The notes: generated by a model not told the origin, from the sequence alone. A stretch of 64,000 nt of DNA from Xiphias gladius (GCF_016859285.1 NC_053407.1:20881715-20945714), one strand, 5' to 3'. Positions 1 through 27,996 are shown, counted from the first letter of the stretch. A program made the numbers and translations.

Positions 1-1797
1 TGTAGTCTTGGAGGTGCTGTAAAGAAAGCACAGGCACTTAGCCTTGTCCAGTTGATTACAAGTGTTGGGGAGTGCTGTGAAAACAGTGAAGGAACAAGAA
101 AACATTTCACAGTAAAAGAAAATGGAATAATGACCAGTGCCACGAATCTTCTGTTTTAAAAAGCTTATCTCCAAGTGATTCATCAAATCATTGTGGTAAG
201 GAATCATTTAATGTCACTACTGACAAATAACATTCACCACAAGATTAAACAATATAGGTCAAAAGTATATGGTATAGTATATGGCTTGACTTCCCTTCTC
301 TCCTACTCCTCTCTGCTCACATATACAGTAATTTAATACAGCCAAATTCCCAGTGAAGCTGTTCTCATTTACTTGTTTTTGTGTTTCTGTTGTCAGACAA
401 TGGGACAAGTATGAAATGGTGACTGAAACACGGCCCATTAAGACTACAAGTTAACCAGCTGTCACTTCCAAGCCATTTCCAAGCTCCTGCTCTGCACTGC
501 TAAAACCCTGATTTTATAACCACGACGTCACATAAGTTAAAGACAACGGCTGTACTCTGATTCCCGCTATATTTACCTGTAAAAATGATTGTTCAGAGAG
601 AAAGTTAGAAGCTCTTTAACGTCTGTGTCAGCTGCCCTGCAGTCAACTGAATGAGACCATAGAGAGGTGTGCCTGTGGAGGGCAAGCCCAGCCTCGCGCT
701 CGCGGGGCAATACTGGCGACTGTCTTCTACGTAAAGTAGCTAAGGTTTGTCCAAAAAGTTGCTTCAGTTGTCGCTAGGTGCTTTTTTGTTGGGGAAAAAA
801 AATTGCTAAAGGGGTCTGAAAAGTCGGTAAATCTAGCGACAAGACGGATTAAGTTGGAAACACCGCCTGTAAATGCCCCCCTTAAGATGCAATAGAAACC
901 GATTGCGCCAATGCATTTTGAAAGTGCAACGGCCAATGGGGAAACTCCAGCACTCAGTCGGTCAACAAATGGTGTAACTTTATCACTTAGTCATTGGGTC
1001 ACGGGCATTCGCATTCATATGGCTGGCCCCGCTGTTGCGCTCCAGCCAAAAATAGATTACACATTTAAAGTTCTGCTTTTTCTTCCTCTTTTTGAAGTAA
1101 GTAGTATGTGTAGATACATGTACAGCAGTGGTCCAGCTGGTACGCTGGGACCATTGGTAATAATGAGCCACATGAACCAGACATTTAGGCTGAATGTGTT
1201 CTCCATTAGGGTAATACAAGGTTCATGGTGTAGTGGACCAAAGTGGTGGAGACATCTCTGTCCTAACCTAGCAATGATGGTTTTACAACTGATTATTTAT
1301 TGTAGTTTGAGGAAATGTCCAAGATTTAGATGTTGATGTGGAGGCATGTTGATTCAAGGTTTTTTTTGTTTCGTATTTTTTTTTTTTTTTTTTTTTTAAA
1401 TTGGATTATCTGTGTGAAAAAGATGTTAAGGATGTTCAAGAAATTAAATTTTTCAAATATATGCTTTTAAAAGATGGAAGGGTCAGAGTTGAAATAACAG
1501 AAACAAGCACAAACCACTTCCCTCTCTGTTTAAGCTTTTACAGTATTTTTTCTGTTACCTCGGCATATTAAGTAATTTCTGCGGTATTTCTGTGGCCTCT
1601 AGAGATTTTTGGTTACCTTATGTTGCTTTTAGAATCTCAGAATCCTGATTGATACAGTTTTTTGTACAATGTTGGTCCGCCACTTTCAAAAACATTTCAT
1701 CTACACCTCCAAGTCTTTCAGTTATATGTATATCTTTTAATGTCAATGTGTTTCACAACACCAAACAAATAACTGTACGTTGTTTTTCCAGGAAACA
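1..1797. other. Intergenic DNA beyond the 3' end of hsp90b1
   Basis: I see no gene here. The open frames lack splice context and any recognisable protein family. A long T-run lies at about 1377-1397, and a probable degraded dispersed repeat at about 600-905 is listed separately. I looked for the small neighbour of human HSP90B1 (C12orf73/UQCC6) and found no convincing frame. Confidence 0.6.
600..905. repeat. Probable degraded dispersed repeat
   Basis: The stretch contains a 'chewed' series of gtcgcta/agcgac words, and a GC-rich segment (cctcgcgctcgcggggcaata) that resembles a repeat family I have seen in teleost genomes. No terminal repeats could be defined, so family and borders are uncertain. 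Masking against a fish repeat library would settle it. Confidence 0.35.
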
Positions 1798-1803
1798 TTT
1801 ATT
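1798..1803 (-). terminator. hsp90b1: Poly(A) signal of hsp90b1
   Basis: TTTATT on the plus strand reads AATAAA on the minus strand. It lies about 235 nt past the hsp90b1 stop codon. This gives a 3' UTR of roughly 250 nt that includes a (GTTT)n microsatellite. No other good signal lies closer to the stop. Confidence 0.6.
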
Positions 1804-2035
1804 CGATCAAGAGACAGGATCGCATCTTTCCATAAACAAGTCCGTTAAATATTAACAAATTTACAGTCATGAGGAATGTAATAAAAAAAAACAAAAAACA
1901 AACAAAAACAAAAAACGCTCGCCTTAAAAAAACCCAACCCAGGGACCCCACCCAGGATAACAACCACAGTGGTGCTGGAACAAGACTCAAAACCCATTTC
2001 CAGCTCCATTGTTATATGCTCTTCCATCCAGTGCG

Positions 2036-8208
<6,173 letters not shown>

Positions 8209-8350
8209 TCTGAGATGAATGACGATGTGACTCTTCAGCTGCTGAGACAAAAGCCGGGGATCAGCGCACGCAGCTCTGCCTTTACAACAGAGACTGACAA
8301 CCTGCCTCTCCCACCAAAAGAGCCCACTCTCTTAAACCCGTGACAACCGG

Positions 8351-8369
8351 CCAATGGCTGCGCACCACG
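8351..8369 (+). promoter_or_regulatory. ER-stress response element (ERSE), perfect consensus
   Basis: CCAAT at 8351-8355, nine spacer bases, then CCACG at 8365-8369. This matches CCAAT-N9-CCACG exactly, the element bound by NF-Y plus ATF6/XBP1 that drives GRP78 and GRP94 induction in the unfolded protein response. It is 143 bp upstream of the hsp90b1 start codon and points away from that gene. ERSEs are known to work in either orientation. Confidence 0.85.
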
Positions 8370-8451
8370 CACAACCTTCGCCCAATCGCAGCACAGCCCA
8401 CGGCACATGTCGCCCAATCAGATTCTTCAACATAAGTCGATACCCGAAAAT

Positions 8452-8470
8452 CGTGGCTAGCCACCATTGG
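8452..8470 (-). promoter_or_regulatory. Second ERSE, perfect consensus, opposite orientation
   Basis: On the minus strand CCAAT, nine bases (GGTGGCTAG) and CCACG match CCAAT-N9-CCACG exactly, here in the direction of hsp90b1 transcription. It lies about 245 bp upstream of the hsp90b1 ATG. Two further CCAAT boxes at about 8391 and 8413 lie between the ERSEs. The first of these is followed by CCACG with an 11-base rather than a 9-base spacer. Confidence 0.85.
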
Positions 8471-9909
8471 CCCAGAATGAATGATCAGCACATCACTTCC
8501 GAATATGTACCTCTCATTGTAAAAAGGAAAAAAAAGGAAAAAAAAAAAAAAAATCTCTGCCCAGTTAAAGTTTGATTTTCTTATGCAATTCACAGCCCAG
8601 TGACACACTGAAGCTTTGTGATGCAGTAGGTGCACACACGGTTTTTGGTTATGGCTCTGCTGTCACAAACGGTAGCATTATATCTGTGTCTGTGTTCTGG
8701 CTGGATCGTATTCAGGCTTTCTGGATTGTTTTGTTTTTTTTTTCCAATAAAGGTGTGGATTCACTGTAGTCATATATCCTACTCTGGAAGTACACAGTCC
8801 ATGAGCACATGTCATCTACACCCTTGATCTTATTCCATACGGTGGCACTGTTAGTCAGATGAAAATGCAGATGCTGGCAAACAAACCCGACACACAGTCT
8901 GATCCATCTGAGATTATTTCATACTGGAATCCCCGTTGGATAGATTAATAATGCGCATTGCATGTGCACATTATTGTGATGTTTGCTCGACCTGTCTGAA
9001 GGGTGCATACCCGTGTGGGATCAGGCTACAGTTGTCAAATAGCAGTTGTAGTTACAGTTATGGGTGTGATGGGGTCGGGTGTGTATGTGTGTGTCTTAAA
9101 GTCTGATTTATCAAGACAAAAATGAGGTAGTAAATCAGGATAATGAGATGCTCAGTAATCATGATTTTGATTTGCCATGATTATTTTTGTCATTGCTAAT
9201 ATTTTATCTATTTTTCGGCTTCCATAAATGCCACTATGTCCAAGAGAATTTTTTTTTTTTACGTCTCCATGCTTTTAATACTATTGGATAATCAGGGAAA
9301 AGGAGATTAATGTTGAGAACATTTTGTGAACACCAAAAAATGTTGATTTTACTAGCATAGGGGGAAAAAACTGGAAATTAGCAAATATTCAGTGGATTTT
9401 TAAAAATGTTTTAAAGAATTAACCAAGTATCAAAAGTATTATCAATAACTTTTTTTTTTCTCTTTTCTTTTTTTTTGTCAAACCACTAATCATTCAACCA
9501 ACCATTTCAGCTGCAGAGTACTGGTGGGCTTCTGGGTGTCTGGGGAAATAATGAAACTGCCATGTACAGGGATGGTAATCCGGCTCAACCGCTGGCCCGC
9601 ACGTTACAGCGGCTCTGAATAACAACGGATCCGCTTTCTGGATTATGTGTACTTAATGTATGTCCCTGCTAACTGTCGCGGCCGTCTAGAGGGCTGCTAG
9701 AGACGACTGAACTCCAGGCGCACCAGCCTCTGATTCGCTGGTTGGGGCTGGGACCGTGCTAAACACGGAAGTGACTTACACGGCGAAAAAAAAAAAAAAA
9801 AACACCCCGGGGACACTTTCGGTATTTACAGAGGAACCTCTCCACGGCGTGCAGTCGTCCGGCAGTCAAGTGCGACCTACACACGGGCTGCCACCCAAAG
9901 AGCCGAGCT

Positions 9910-17961
<8,052 letters not shown>

Positions 17962-18019
17962 AGAGAGAGAGAGAGAGAGAGATAGAGAGAGAGATAGAGA
18001 GACACTGTTCAAAAATAAA
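17962..18019 (+). terminator. nt5dc3: (GA)n run and first poly(A) signal of nt5dc3
   Basis: A (GA)n microsatellite with GATA interruptions (about 17962-18002) follows directly on the TAG stop. AATAAA is at 18014-18019, only 53 nt past the stop. This would give a very short 3' UTR, so a more distal site between 18100 and 19150 may also be used. Confidence 0.5.
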
Positions 18020-19530
18020 GAACAGGATTGAATGATCTCCATTGCTGATTTAAACTTAACTAAACTTTTGAGATAAGGCATTTTAGAAGATGAATGCCAC
18101 ATTTTAAGTTACAACTGGTAACAATCATGTAAACTGTTGATGTTTATTAAGCTTTAAACTAGTTAGTTATGTATATCCTTTCAAATAATTCAGTGGATTT
18201 AGTGCTTCTTAAACCAAATGGCTATGACAGAACAAACATACTGACAATTTCATTTTAATCATACATATTTTGTATTTTAGATTTTTATTTGGGACATTGA
18301 AGGCACTGATTTTTTTTTGTGGCGCTGAATGTGTACTTGTGTCTGTGTATGAGAAAGGTTTGTAGTGAAAGATTACATGAAGGTGATGCATTTACACAGT
18401 TTAAACAATAGGGGGCAGTCACACATCAAGTCTATCATGGTGAGTCTCTAGCATGAATTGTAACCCCTCTTTAAAGATTATCTTTGCCTTTTTTCTCCTT
18501 TGCATTTGTAAAACTGTCGATTTGTAAGACTGTTGGCGAAATACTCAGATGTGACATTTGCATTACAAACTCTGTTGCCTTAATATCTTCTTCACATAAC
18601 TGCAATGTATATATTTTTGTAATAGCCTAATATTATTTATGGTAATCAAGCTTTTCAAATGTTGCCAGCAAGCCTTTTGGTACATTTAATTTTGAACTGC
18701 ATATTGTGATACACACACATTGATGTTCACAGATGTTTTCTTTTAATAATTTTCACACAACACAGCCTGTATGTCTCATTTAGGCAGAAGAGAAATGCTA
18801 ATTGTCAGGAAGCAATAGAGCATTATGGCTATATTTAGCATGGGTGTTGCTATTTGATCTGTGAAGGCAGCACTGAGTTTGTCACTTTTTGGAGAAAATG
18901 TGTGAAATCCTGTAACACATGCTGGGACGTAGGCTGGAGGAGGATGTGTTTCATATTTAAGATGGAATTGAAGAGTTTTTAATGAATTTGAAAAAAGGGA
19001 ATTCTTAAATACCAGTGGCCACAACCAAGACCTCATGGTCTATTTTATTTATCTGTCTCAGTAGTTTTAAATATGTCTTTATGAAATGTATTTCTATTTT
19101 ACTATTTATTAAAATGGAAATGGCTTACTGATCGTAGCCCATTGCTTATGTCATTATTGAAAAGCACTATGCTTTTTACTTTGCTATTGGCCGTATGAAC
19201 AACAAAACGACGTTTTCATAATTGGAAAATTCATTTTGAGGACTAATTGATTCCTTGTTGAAAACTCTTCAACTTTCCAATTACCATTATAGCAGTGGGT
19301 TTGTTGGGATTAATCCCTCCAAATCGTGTTACGGACCAATTTCTCTTATTGCATTTGGGGCTTTCTCTAACAGGTGCACAATCTGAGATCTTAGAAATGA
19401 GAAAAGCCGAGTGGTTTGACAGGGATCAGAAATGATAAGATCAATGACGCTGTGTCCTGAGCTGAGCAGAGTGTCTGTGGGTTAGGTCTCTGGCCTCACA
19501 ACTGTTCCACCTGGACTTCATGTAGGCACC
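18020..19530. other. nt5dc3 3' flank and parietopsin upstream region
   Basis: AT-rich DNA with no open frame that I can support. It may hold a longer nt5dc3 3' UTR. The last 100 bases contain the parietopsin 5' leader. I did not find a clear TATA box or a convincing photoreceptor-type CRX/OTX cluster. Confidence 0.45.
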
Positions 19531-21394
19531 ATGGACAGCAACAGCACACTGTGGAGCTCCGGCCCTCATCCTCCGTCCATCCACACCGAGGTGGTGACCG
19601 TGGCGCCCACCGTCTTCCCTCGGGTGGGCTACAGTATACTTTCTTTCCTCATGTTCATCAACACGGTATTATCAGTTTTTAACAACGGTCTCGTCATAAC
19701 CGTGATGCTGAGGAATCCGTCTCTCCTCCAGCCAATGAACGTTTTTATCCTCAGCCTCGCTGTGTCCGACCTCATGATAGGGCTGTGCGGCTCCTTGGTC
19801 GTCACCATCACTAACTACCAAGGCTCTTTCTTCATTGGCCACAAAGCCTGCGTGTTTCAAGGATTTGCTGTCAATTATTTTGGTAAGTGGAGATGTGAGG
19901 CAGTAGTTTGATTTATATTGTCCTTTGAGACATTGACGGTGTTGTTTTCTCTGTGCTTGGAGGTCTGTCATGCTAAAAACATTATACATAGGCTGAAATG
20001 CCGCCTTATTGTTCCTTCAGTTTATCACTGAATAAATTCTGGCTTTACAAAAATGTTTTGGGTCTTTGTTGGGTGGTTTTTGAAGAAGAAGTATTTTAGA
20101 TCTTTCAGATGGGTCTTTCTTAAAAAAATCCCTTCTTGACTTTGGAAAGAATAAATTTTAATCCAAAGTACACGTGGTAGCTTTGTGCAGAGCTTTCAAC
20201 AACACCTCATGGTCTTCTGTGGAGATCTTGGGGATGCTCTGCGTGACAACTGAGCAAACTACATTCTCTAAGAAGGACCTTAAGATGCAGTTAAAATGTC
20301 CAGAAAAAGCTAGTAAGTGGACCTTGAGCTAAGACTTTCTTTTTTTTTTTAATTTGTTTTGCTTTCCCAGGTCTGGTGTCTCTTTGCACTCTGACCCTGC
20401 TTGCCTACGAGCGGTACAACGTGGTTTGTAAGCCAAAAGCTGGTTTAAAGTTGAGCATGCGGAGAAGCCTCATCGGGCTACTATTTGTCTGGGTCTTCTG
20501 CTTGTTTTGGGCTGTGACTCCGTTACTCGGCTGGAGCTCTTACGGACCCGAGGGAGTCCAGACCTCCTGCTCTCTGGCCTGGGAGGAGAGATCGTGGAGC
20601 AACTACAGCTATCTCATCCTCTACACACTTCTCTGCTTCATTTTCCCTGTTGCAGTCATCATCTACTGCTACTCCAAGGTGCTCACATCCATGACTAGGG
20701 TGAGTTTAGTATGGCTTCTGCATATTTATCACACTTTAACACCATTAAAACAAGATTTGAAAACTCAAACCTCCGTCCTCATCTGTTTGCAATCTACCAC
20801 CTACAGACTCAAATGAGTTATTAGCTTTTAATGGGTTTCAAATCTGTTTTCTGCTTGTAGCTGAACAGGAGTGTGGAGCGCCAGGGTGGGCGGTCCAGCC
20901 AAAAGGAGAATGATCATGCCATCAGTATGGTCCTGGCCATGATTGTAGCTTTTTTTGTTTGCTGGCTGCCCTACACGGCGTTGTCAGTGGTGGTAGTTGT
21001 GGATCCAGAGCTCTACATCCCTCCACTAGTTGCAACCATGCCCATGTACTTCGCCAAGACCAGTCCTGTCTATAATCCGATCATCTACTTCCTTTCCAAC
21101 AAACAGGTAAGCAGCTGAAGTGTGTACCTACTGTGTAAATGAGACGCAAAGGTTGAGTGTGAACAAAGATAAGAAGCACAGGAGTTACATAACTGCATGT
21201 CTTGATGTCTGAAATGAATGCTCATCTGTGTTCAACAGTTCCGTGATTGTGCTCTGGAGGTGCTGTCATGCGGCCACTACATTCCCCACGGGCCCACCAG
21301 CGTCAGCATCAACATGCATCCCTTGAACAGGAGGAGCCAAGTGACTTCCTTGAGCAGGAATTTCAACATGCCCAGCAAGGTGTTGCCTCTGTGA
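19531..21394 (+). CDS. parietopsin: Parietopsin, non-visual pineal/parietal-eye opsin (4 exons)
   Basis: Light-sensing GPCR. Family members act in parietal-eye and pineal photoreceptors and are reported to signal through Go. Exons: 19531-19882, 20371-20699, 20861-21106, 21239-21394, giving 360 residues with all phases consistent. Opsin landmarks: the Schiff-base lysine in TM7 (YFAKTSPVYNPIIY), ERY at the end of TM3 (AYERYNVVCKP), the disulphide cysteines (HKAC in TM3, QTSCS in loop 2), NPxxY, and the helix-8 start NKQ/FR at the last junction, the same place as in rhodopsin. The position equivalent to bovine Glu113 is Gln (CVFQGF), while Glu181 is present (YGPEGVQTSC). Using Glu181 as counterion is what I recall for parietopsin. 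The GFAVNYFG and CLFWAVTPLLGWSSYGPEG stretches also fit. A pinopsin or parapinopsin is less likely. An extra tail exon lies at 22867-22965. Confidence 0.82.
20244..20325 (+). repeat. Dispersed repeat fragment, copy 1
   Basis: Shares the words tgacaactgagcaaact and tagtaagtggacctt, at the same spacing, with 42182-42263 in the kcnd2 intron. The interior is clearly diverged, so this is an old repeat family. It sits in parietopsin intron 1. Confidence 0.7.
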
Positions 21395-21808
21395 CTTTCC
21401 CCGGTGAAAAACAAAGAAGCTGCCATGGTCGTCAGTGTTTGTTGGTGCCTCATCAAGGACACAGACCTGCACGGGCTCATTGTCTTTTACAGAGGTCTTC
21501 ACTTTAGCTGGATGAGAACAGAGCAGCTCAGAGACTTGTAGCTGATATTCAGAGGGTGGACAAAATAACAGGGAAACCTTAGTATATGAAGCAATGCAAT
21601 CCAATACAATACCACTGAAAAAGTGCTTATTTTCTTTTGTTTCTTTTGTATCTTTTGTTTTGTTGAATCTCTTTTTCAGACTACTTTGTTCTGGCATTTT
21701 ATTGAACTGCATTATATTGGTGGTGTTCCTGTAGTTATTATCCATCCCTTTTTTAGAACAAAAAGATTAATCATTCAGATGGTTTCATTTCTGTGATTTG
21801 TTTAGGTC

Positions 21809-21814
21809 AATAAA
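21809..21814 (+). terminator. parietopsin: Poly(A) signal of the parietopsin exon-4 transcript
   Basis: AATAAA lies 415 nt after the exon-4 stop codon, just before a long GT microsatellite. A further AATAAA-type word follows at about 22116. If used, the transcript would end before the alternative tail exon at 22867. Confidence 0.5.
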
Positions 21815-21842
21815 CTGTTACCTTTTTCATATTGATGTTTGC

Positions 21843-21844
<2 letters not shown>

Positions 21845-21889
<45 letters not shown>

Positions 21890-21894
21890 TGTGC

Positions 21895-21955
<61 letters not shown>
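21845..21955. repeat. (GT)n microsatellite
   Basis: About 110 bases of GT repeats with a short interruption (cgtgtttgtgcttg) near 21884. The Cys/Val and His/Thr open frames across it are artefacts of the repeat. Confidence 0.97.
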
Positions 21956-21956
<1 letters not shown>

Positions 21957-22866
21957 ATGTGGGAAACTAGCCAAAAAGAGCACTTTTTTTTTTTTTTTTC
22001 ATTTATATGCATTTTTAACAAAACTGGTTCATTCAAATGCAACCGGACTGCAGAGAGAGACAGTGAGGAAGTCCTTTGAGGAAACCTTTGACCCCCGACT
22101 TTTGTGTTTCTTCATAAATAAAATGCACTGGTCTCGGTTTTTGTGTAGTGTGAGAAGACACTTCCTACTTTCTGAAAGTCACTTAGGGGATTAACATTTT
22201 CAGGGAGTCGGGTAATGAAATATTGATTCATACATTCAGTAGACTGTGCAACCCTTTTTATATTACAAGGCCTTTTGTCTGGGAACAAGTGCTCTGATTT
22301 TATGGTAGATACACTGCACAGCACCTCTTCCTATGTAATATTGTTATGCACATAAATAAAATTGAGGTCAACAGTAGACAGCTCCAACATCCAATCAACA
22401 CTGACAGCTAGGCCAAATAATTTTACTTATTGTGAACTATGCAATAAGTCCTGCTATTGGTCGACGCTAACACTTTCTAGACATCTGCTGCACGAAAGAC
22501 AATATTAGATTGCTGCAGTGTATATAGGCGTAAGTTCGCTTATAAGCGCCTGTGTGAGCACAGGATTTACTCAGCACAATTACTTTTCAGTTGCAGGGAA
22601 ACGAAAAATGCAACATAATATGCTCAAATCATCTTGCAATAGCCACAAAGTCACATTAGAAAAACGTGAAATTTGAGTGCACTTGTTTAGCAAGCCTACT
22701 GCACCCCTCACCTTGAACAGCACCTGTTTAAACATTGGTGATTCAGTCAGGCAGTGAAAGACTTTTTCTTTGTTAGTCTGCTTTTTCTTTTTTAGTCTGC
22801 TCTGTGGTCTGGCAATTCTGTTTTTGTGTTATTTGATTTTTTTTTTTTTTTAATATCTATATGCAG

Positions 22867-22965
22867 TTCAGAGAGGGATTAGACAGTTCAGAGAAAGATG
22901 ACATAATGACATCTCTGGGCCTGATTCGGAACCAGGATATCGTGTCTAACATGGCACAAGTCTGA
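22867..22965 (+). CDS. parietopsin: Candidate alternative C-terminal exon of parietopsin
   Basis: A long pyrimidine tract (about 22837-22851) and tatatgcag form a strong acceptor. The 33 codons that follow are open in phase 0, begin with Phe-Arg and end at TGA; AATAAA follows 44 nt later at 23009. Exon 3 ends in phase 0 after NKQ, so joining here gives NKQ-FREGLDSSEKDD... in place of NKQ-FRDCALEVL.... The new tail has 32 residues and no cysteines, so it lacks the palmitoylation-type Cys of exon 4, but it has Ser/Thr and acidic residues suited to arrestin or kinase recognition. Alternatively it is a fifth exon joined from a GT inside exon 4 (after AGC AAG at 21380), which is also phase 0. No transcript evidence is available here, and a chance open frame is possible. 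Confidence 0.55.
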   Translation, partial: FREGLDSSEKDDIMTSLGLIRNQDIVSNMAQV

Positions 22966-23008
22966 GCCCACGCTGAATCACCAGGACGAAGATTAATATG
23001 CATCAGTG

Positions 23009-23014
23009 AATAAA
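23009..23014 (+). terminator. Poly(A) signal behind the candidate alternative tail exon
   Basis: AATAAA lies 44 nt after the TGA at 22963-22965. Its place directly behind a short open exon with a good acceptor supports that exon being a real transcript end. Confidence 0.45.
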
Positions 23015-24625
23015 GATTAAGTTGAAGGACACAATTATTTATAATTTATATGTTGAGTTAGTGCTTGCAATTAGGATTTGTTTTTTTGATTATTTTTTAG
23101 TTGCTGATTTACTTTATTTTATTATGTTTTTTTTAAAATTGGTTCACATTTTTCTTTTTAGGTGCAATGATTTTATTATATTTACTAATAGATGATTCAA
23201 TTGAGTAACTTTTCACGCTAACAGAATAAAGCTTTGCAATAATGTCAGTAAATCTGACGATCTATGCTTATTTCTTCAAAAGCTGACACAAATATTACTA
23301 TGTTTCAGACGCAAAGGCGATACTGTTTCTGTCGTTCCACATCTCTCTTTCTTCCTCTCTCTCTTGCTTGTTCGCTAACTCTCCAGGTACCATCAGCTGG
23401 TCCGTCCCGCCCGTGACAGATCACTCTCTGATTGGTCAGATAGGATTAAGAGAGTTCATTCTCACTCGGACTACTGTATTTATTTAAATCTGCATGTGAG
23501 ACATAAATTTGGTCTGCCTTCTACCGTACACTGTGCACACATAAATGATCTTTATGTCTGGACATACACTAGACTAGTGGCGGTTACCCACACTGCAATG
23601 TTTTAAATAGTCCTTTTTCTAGATATGTTAGGGTTTTTTGTAAAATTGATTTGGGTTTGTTGGTAAAAACAAAAATAGTCAGGGTGAATTTTTGTTCAGT
23701 TTCTTATTATGTCCTGTTCCCTTCCACTTGTTTGACATGCTTGGTGTAAATACTGTAAATGGGCATCTAATTCTAAATAAAGTGTTTTTTTCATTTATCT
23801 CAGCAAGTTGCTTATTATTTTGTCTCAGTTTATGGTTTCTAAAATATTTACAGTTATTCGTTAGCACATCGAAGTTTGACAATTTCACTGCAGTTTTCTT
23901 TTCCAGAACTTCCAGTTTTTATCTATTTGATTTTGAGAGACATTAGATCAGTCTAACATGTAGGCTGGTCAGGAGGAAAACGTATTGTGTTGATCTAATC
24001 CCAGATTTGGCATAGTCCATAAACTTGCACATCTGACGCAAAGAGCATTTCACACTTTATCTCCAAACAGGATTACACAATGTCATGCTATAATCCAGCA
24101 GCATGGCTCGCTTTATTTCCTGAGCCAATTCAAGAACTCCCAAGTCACCCATCTGGCATGCTTTATGCAAAGCTTTTAACCTTTGTGAGGTAGTGTATTA
24201 AATGAAATGGCTAGCTGTTCAATTCACACACGTATGCGTATTCTATGCACCACAGTGCCACACCATCATCATTACTGCATTTCAACTTTGGGCCCCTGGT
24301 TGGCTTTTTAAAGTTGGACATCAGGATTGAGACAATAGTGACGTAGCTGCTTTTCAATTAACGACCAACCCTTTTTCCAGTTGTCTCTGCTGTGAATACA
24401 CAGCACAGTTTTTAATGAATGTGAGCAGTGAGGACTCCCTGGTGACCTGCTGCTGCTGGGGAGTGATAATGAAAAGGGCGGATACTTCGGCATAACTCGC
24501 CAAGCTACAGGTTCACCCATTAATATTATTCATTCAGCGGAGAATCACTTGCCTTCATGTATGTTCGGTCAACGTGTCGCAAATTAAGATACAAAACTTA
24601 ACATGTTGACTCTTTGAGCTTGGAG
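23015..24625. other. Intergenic stretch and 5' region of the unnamed GPCR
   Basis: AT-rich DNA without a supportable gene. AATAAA words occur at about 23225 and 23777. The stretch before 24626 is the 5' leader or promoter of the GPCR. I see no strong core-promoter motif. Confidence 0.45.
24603..24617 (+). other. Short upstream ORF before the GPCR start
   Basis: ATG TTG ACT CTT TGA lies 9 nt before the main ATG, in another frame. If it is within the mRNA leader it could lower translation of the receptor. Confidence 0.35.
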
Positions 24626-27432
<2,807 letters not shown>

Positions 27433-27938
27433 TCATATTTCCACTTCTGTCTGCTTCTGTCTACTAGACCAAATGACCATATTCAATATTCCTCATGTAA
27501 CTGAATATTACAATGGTTAACATTTGTATAGCCATTGTTCAAATGTTAAGTAAATTAAACCCCAGAAGAGTGAATTCTTATTTGGGCATCGGAGGCCTAT
27601 TATATGATATGCCGCTGCGTTATCTTAATTTTTGTGCAGGCTGACTTCTCAGCAGTTACTAAACACTGCAGAGCAGAAGCGCTGCACACTGTGAGAAGCA
27701 ACCTAGTCCGATGCAATCAGCTCAGCAGGGGGATGCTGTTGAGTTCTGTGTCAAACAATCAGTGAGGCCTGCTTGTCTGTCTCCAGAGACTCTGCAGCAA
27801 GGACCCACCACTGGGCCAGTCAGGTCCTCACATGTCCTCCGGCAGCACCTAATTATTATCCCATCCCTGTGATGTTAGTGATGCTCTTTGAGTAATCAGG
27901 AAAAACATTTTGAAATCCACTTAAATGTTCTTAAGTTT

Positions 27939-27944
27939 AATAAA
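27939..27944 (+). terminator. Candidate poly(A) signal of the unnamed GPCR
   Basis: AATAAA lies 507 nt after the stop codon. Another plus-strand AATAAA is at 28200-28205. Confidence 0.45.
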
Positions 27945-27990
27945 AACAAGACATGGGTCATTTAATGGATGTTTCAGTAGAGCTACAGTA

Positions 27991-27996
27991 TTTATT
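27991..27996 (-). terminator. kcnd2: Candidate poly(A) signal of kcnd2
   Basis: TTTATT on the plus strand reads AATAAA on the minus strand. It would give a 3' UTR of about 1.4 kb. It faces the plus-strand signal at 27939 across about 50 bp. Confidence 0.35.

Larger units (their letters stand above)
8209..9909. promoter_or_regulatory. Divergent promoter region between hsp90b1 and nt5dc3
   Basis: This 1.7-kb gap separates two start codons reading outward. The hsp90b1 side (8209-8480) is rich in CCAAT boxes and holds both ERSEs, plus a TTTAAG TATA-like word at about 8330-8336 on the minus strand. The middle (8500-9500) is AT-rich with A/T runs, and I see nothing functional in it. The nt5dc3 side (about 9590-9909) is CpG-rich, without a clear TATA box, as expected of a housekeeping promoter. 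Confidence 0.6.

Noticed and set aside
1-1797. A C12orf73/UQCC6-like neighbour of hsp90b1
   Set aside because: I looked for its short conserved protein in both strands and saw no matching frame.
21798-22194. Cys/Val-rich and His/Thr-rich frames over GT repeats (also 36354-36641 and 62325-62771)
   Set aside because: They are translations of microsatellites.
24614-24625. Start of the GPCR at an upstream in-frame TTG
   Set aside because: TTG starts are not expected in a vertebrate mRNA here. The ATG at 24626 is four codons downstream and gives a complete N-terminus.
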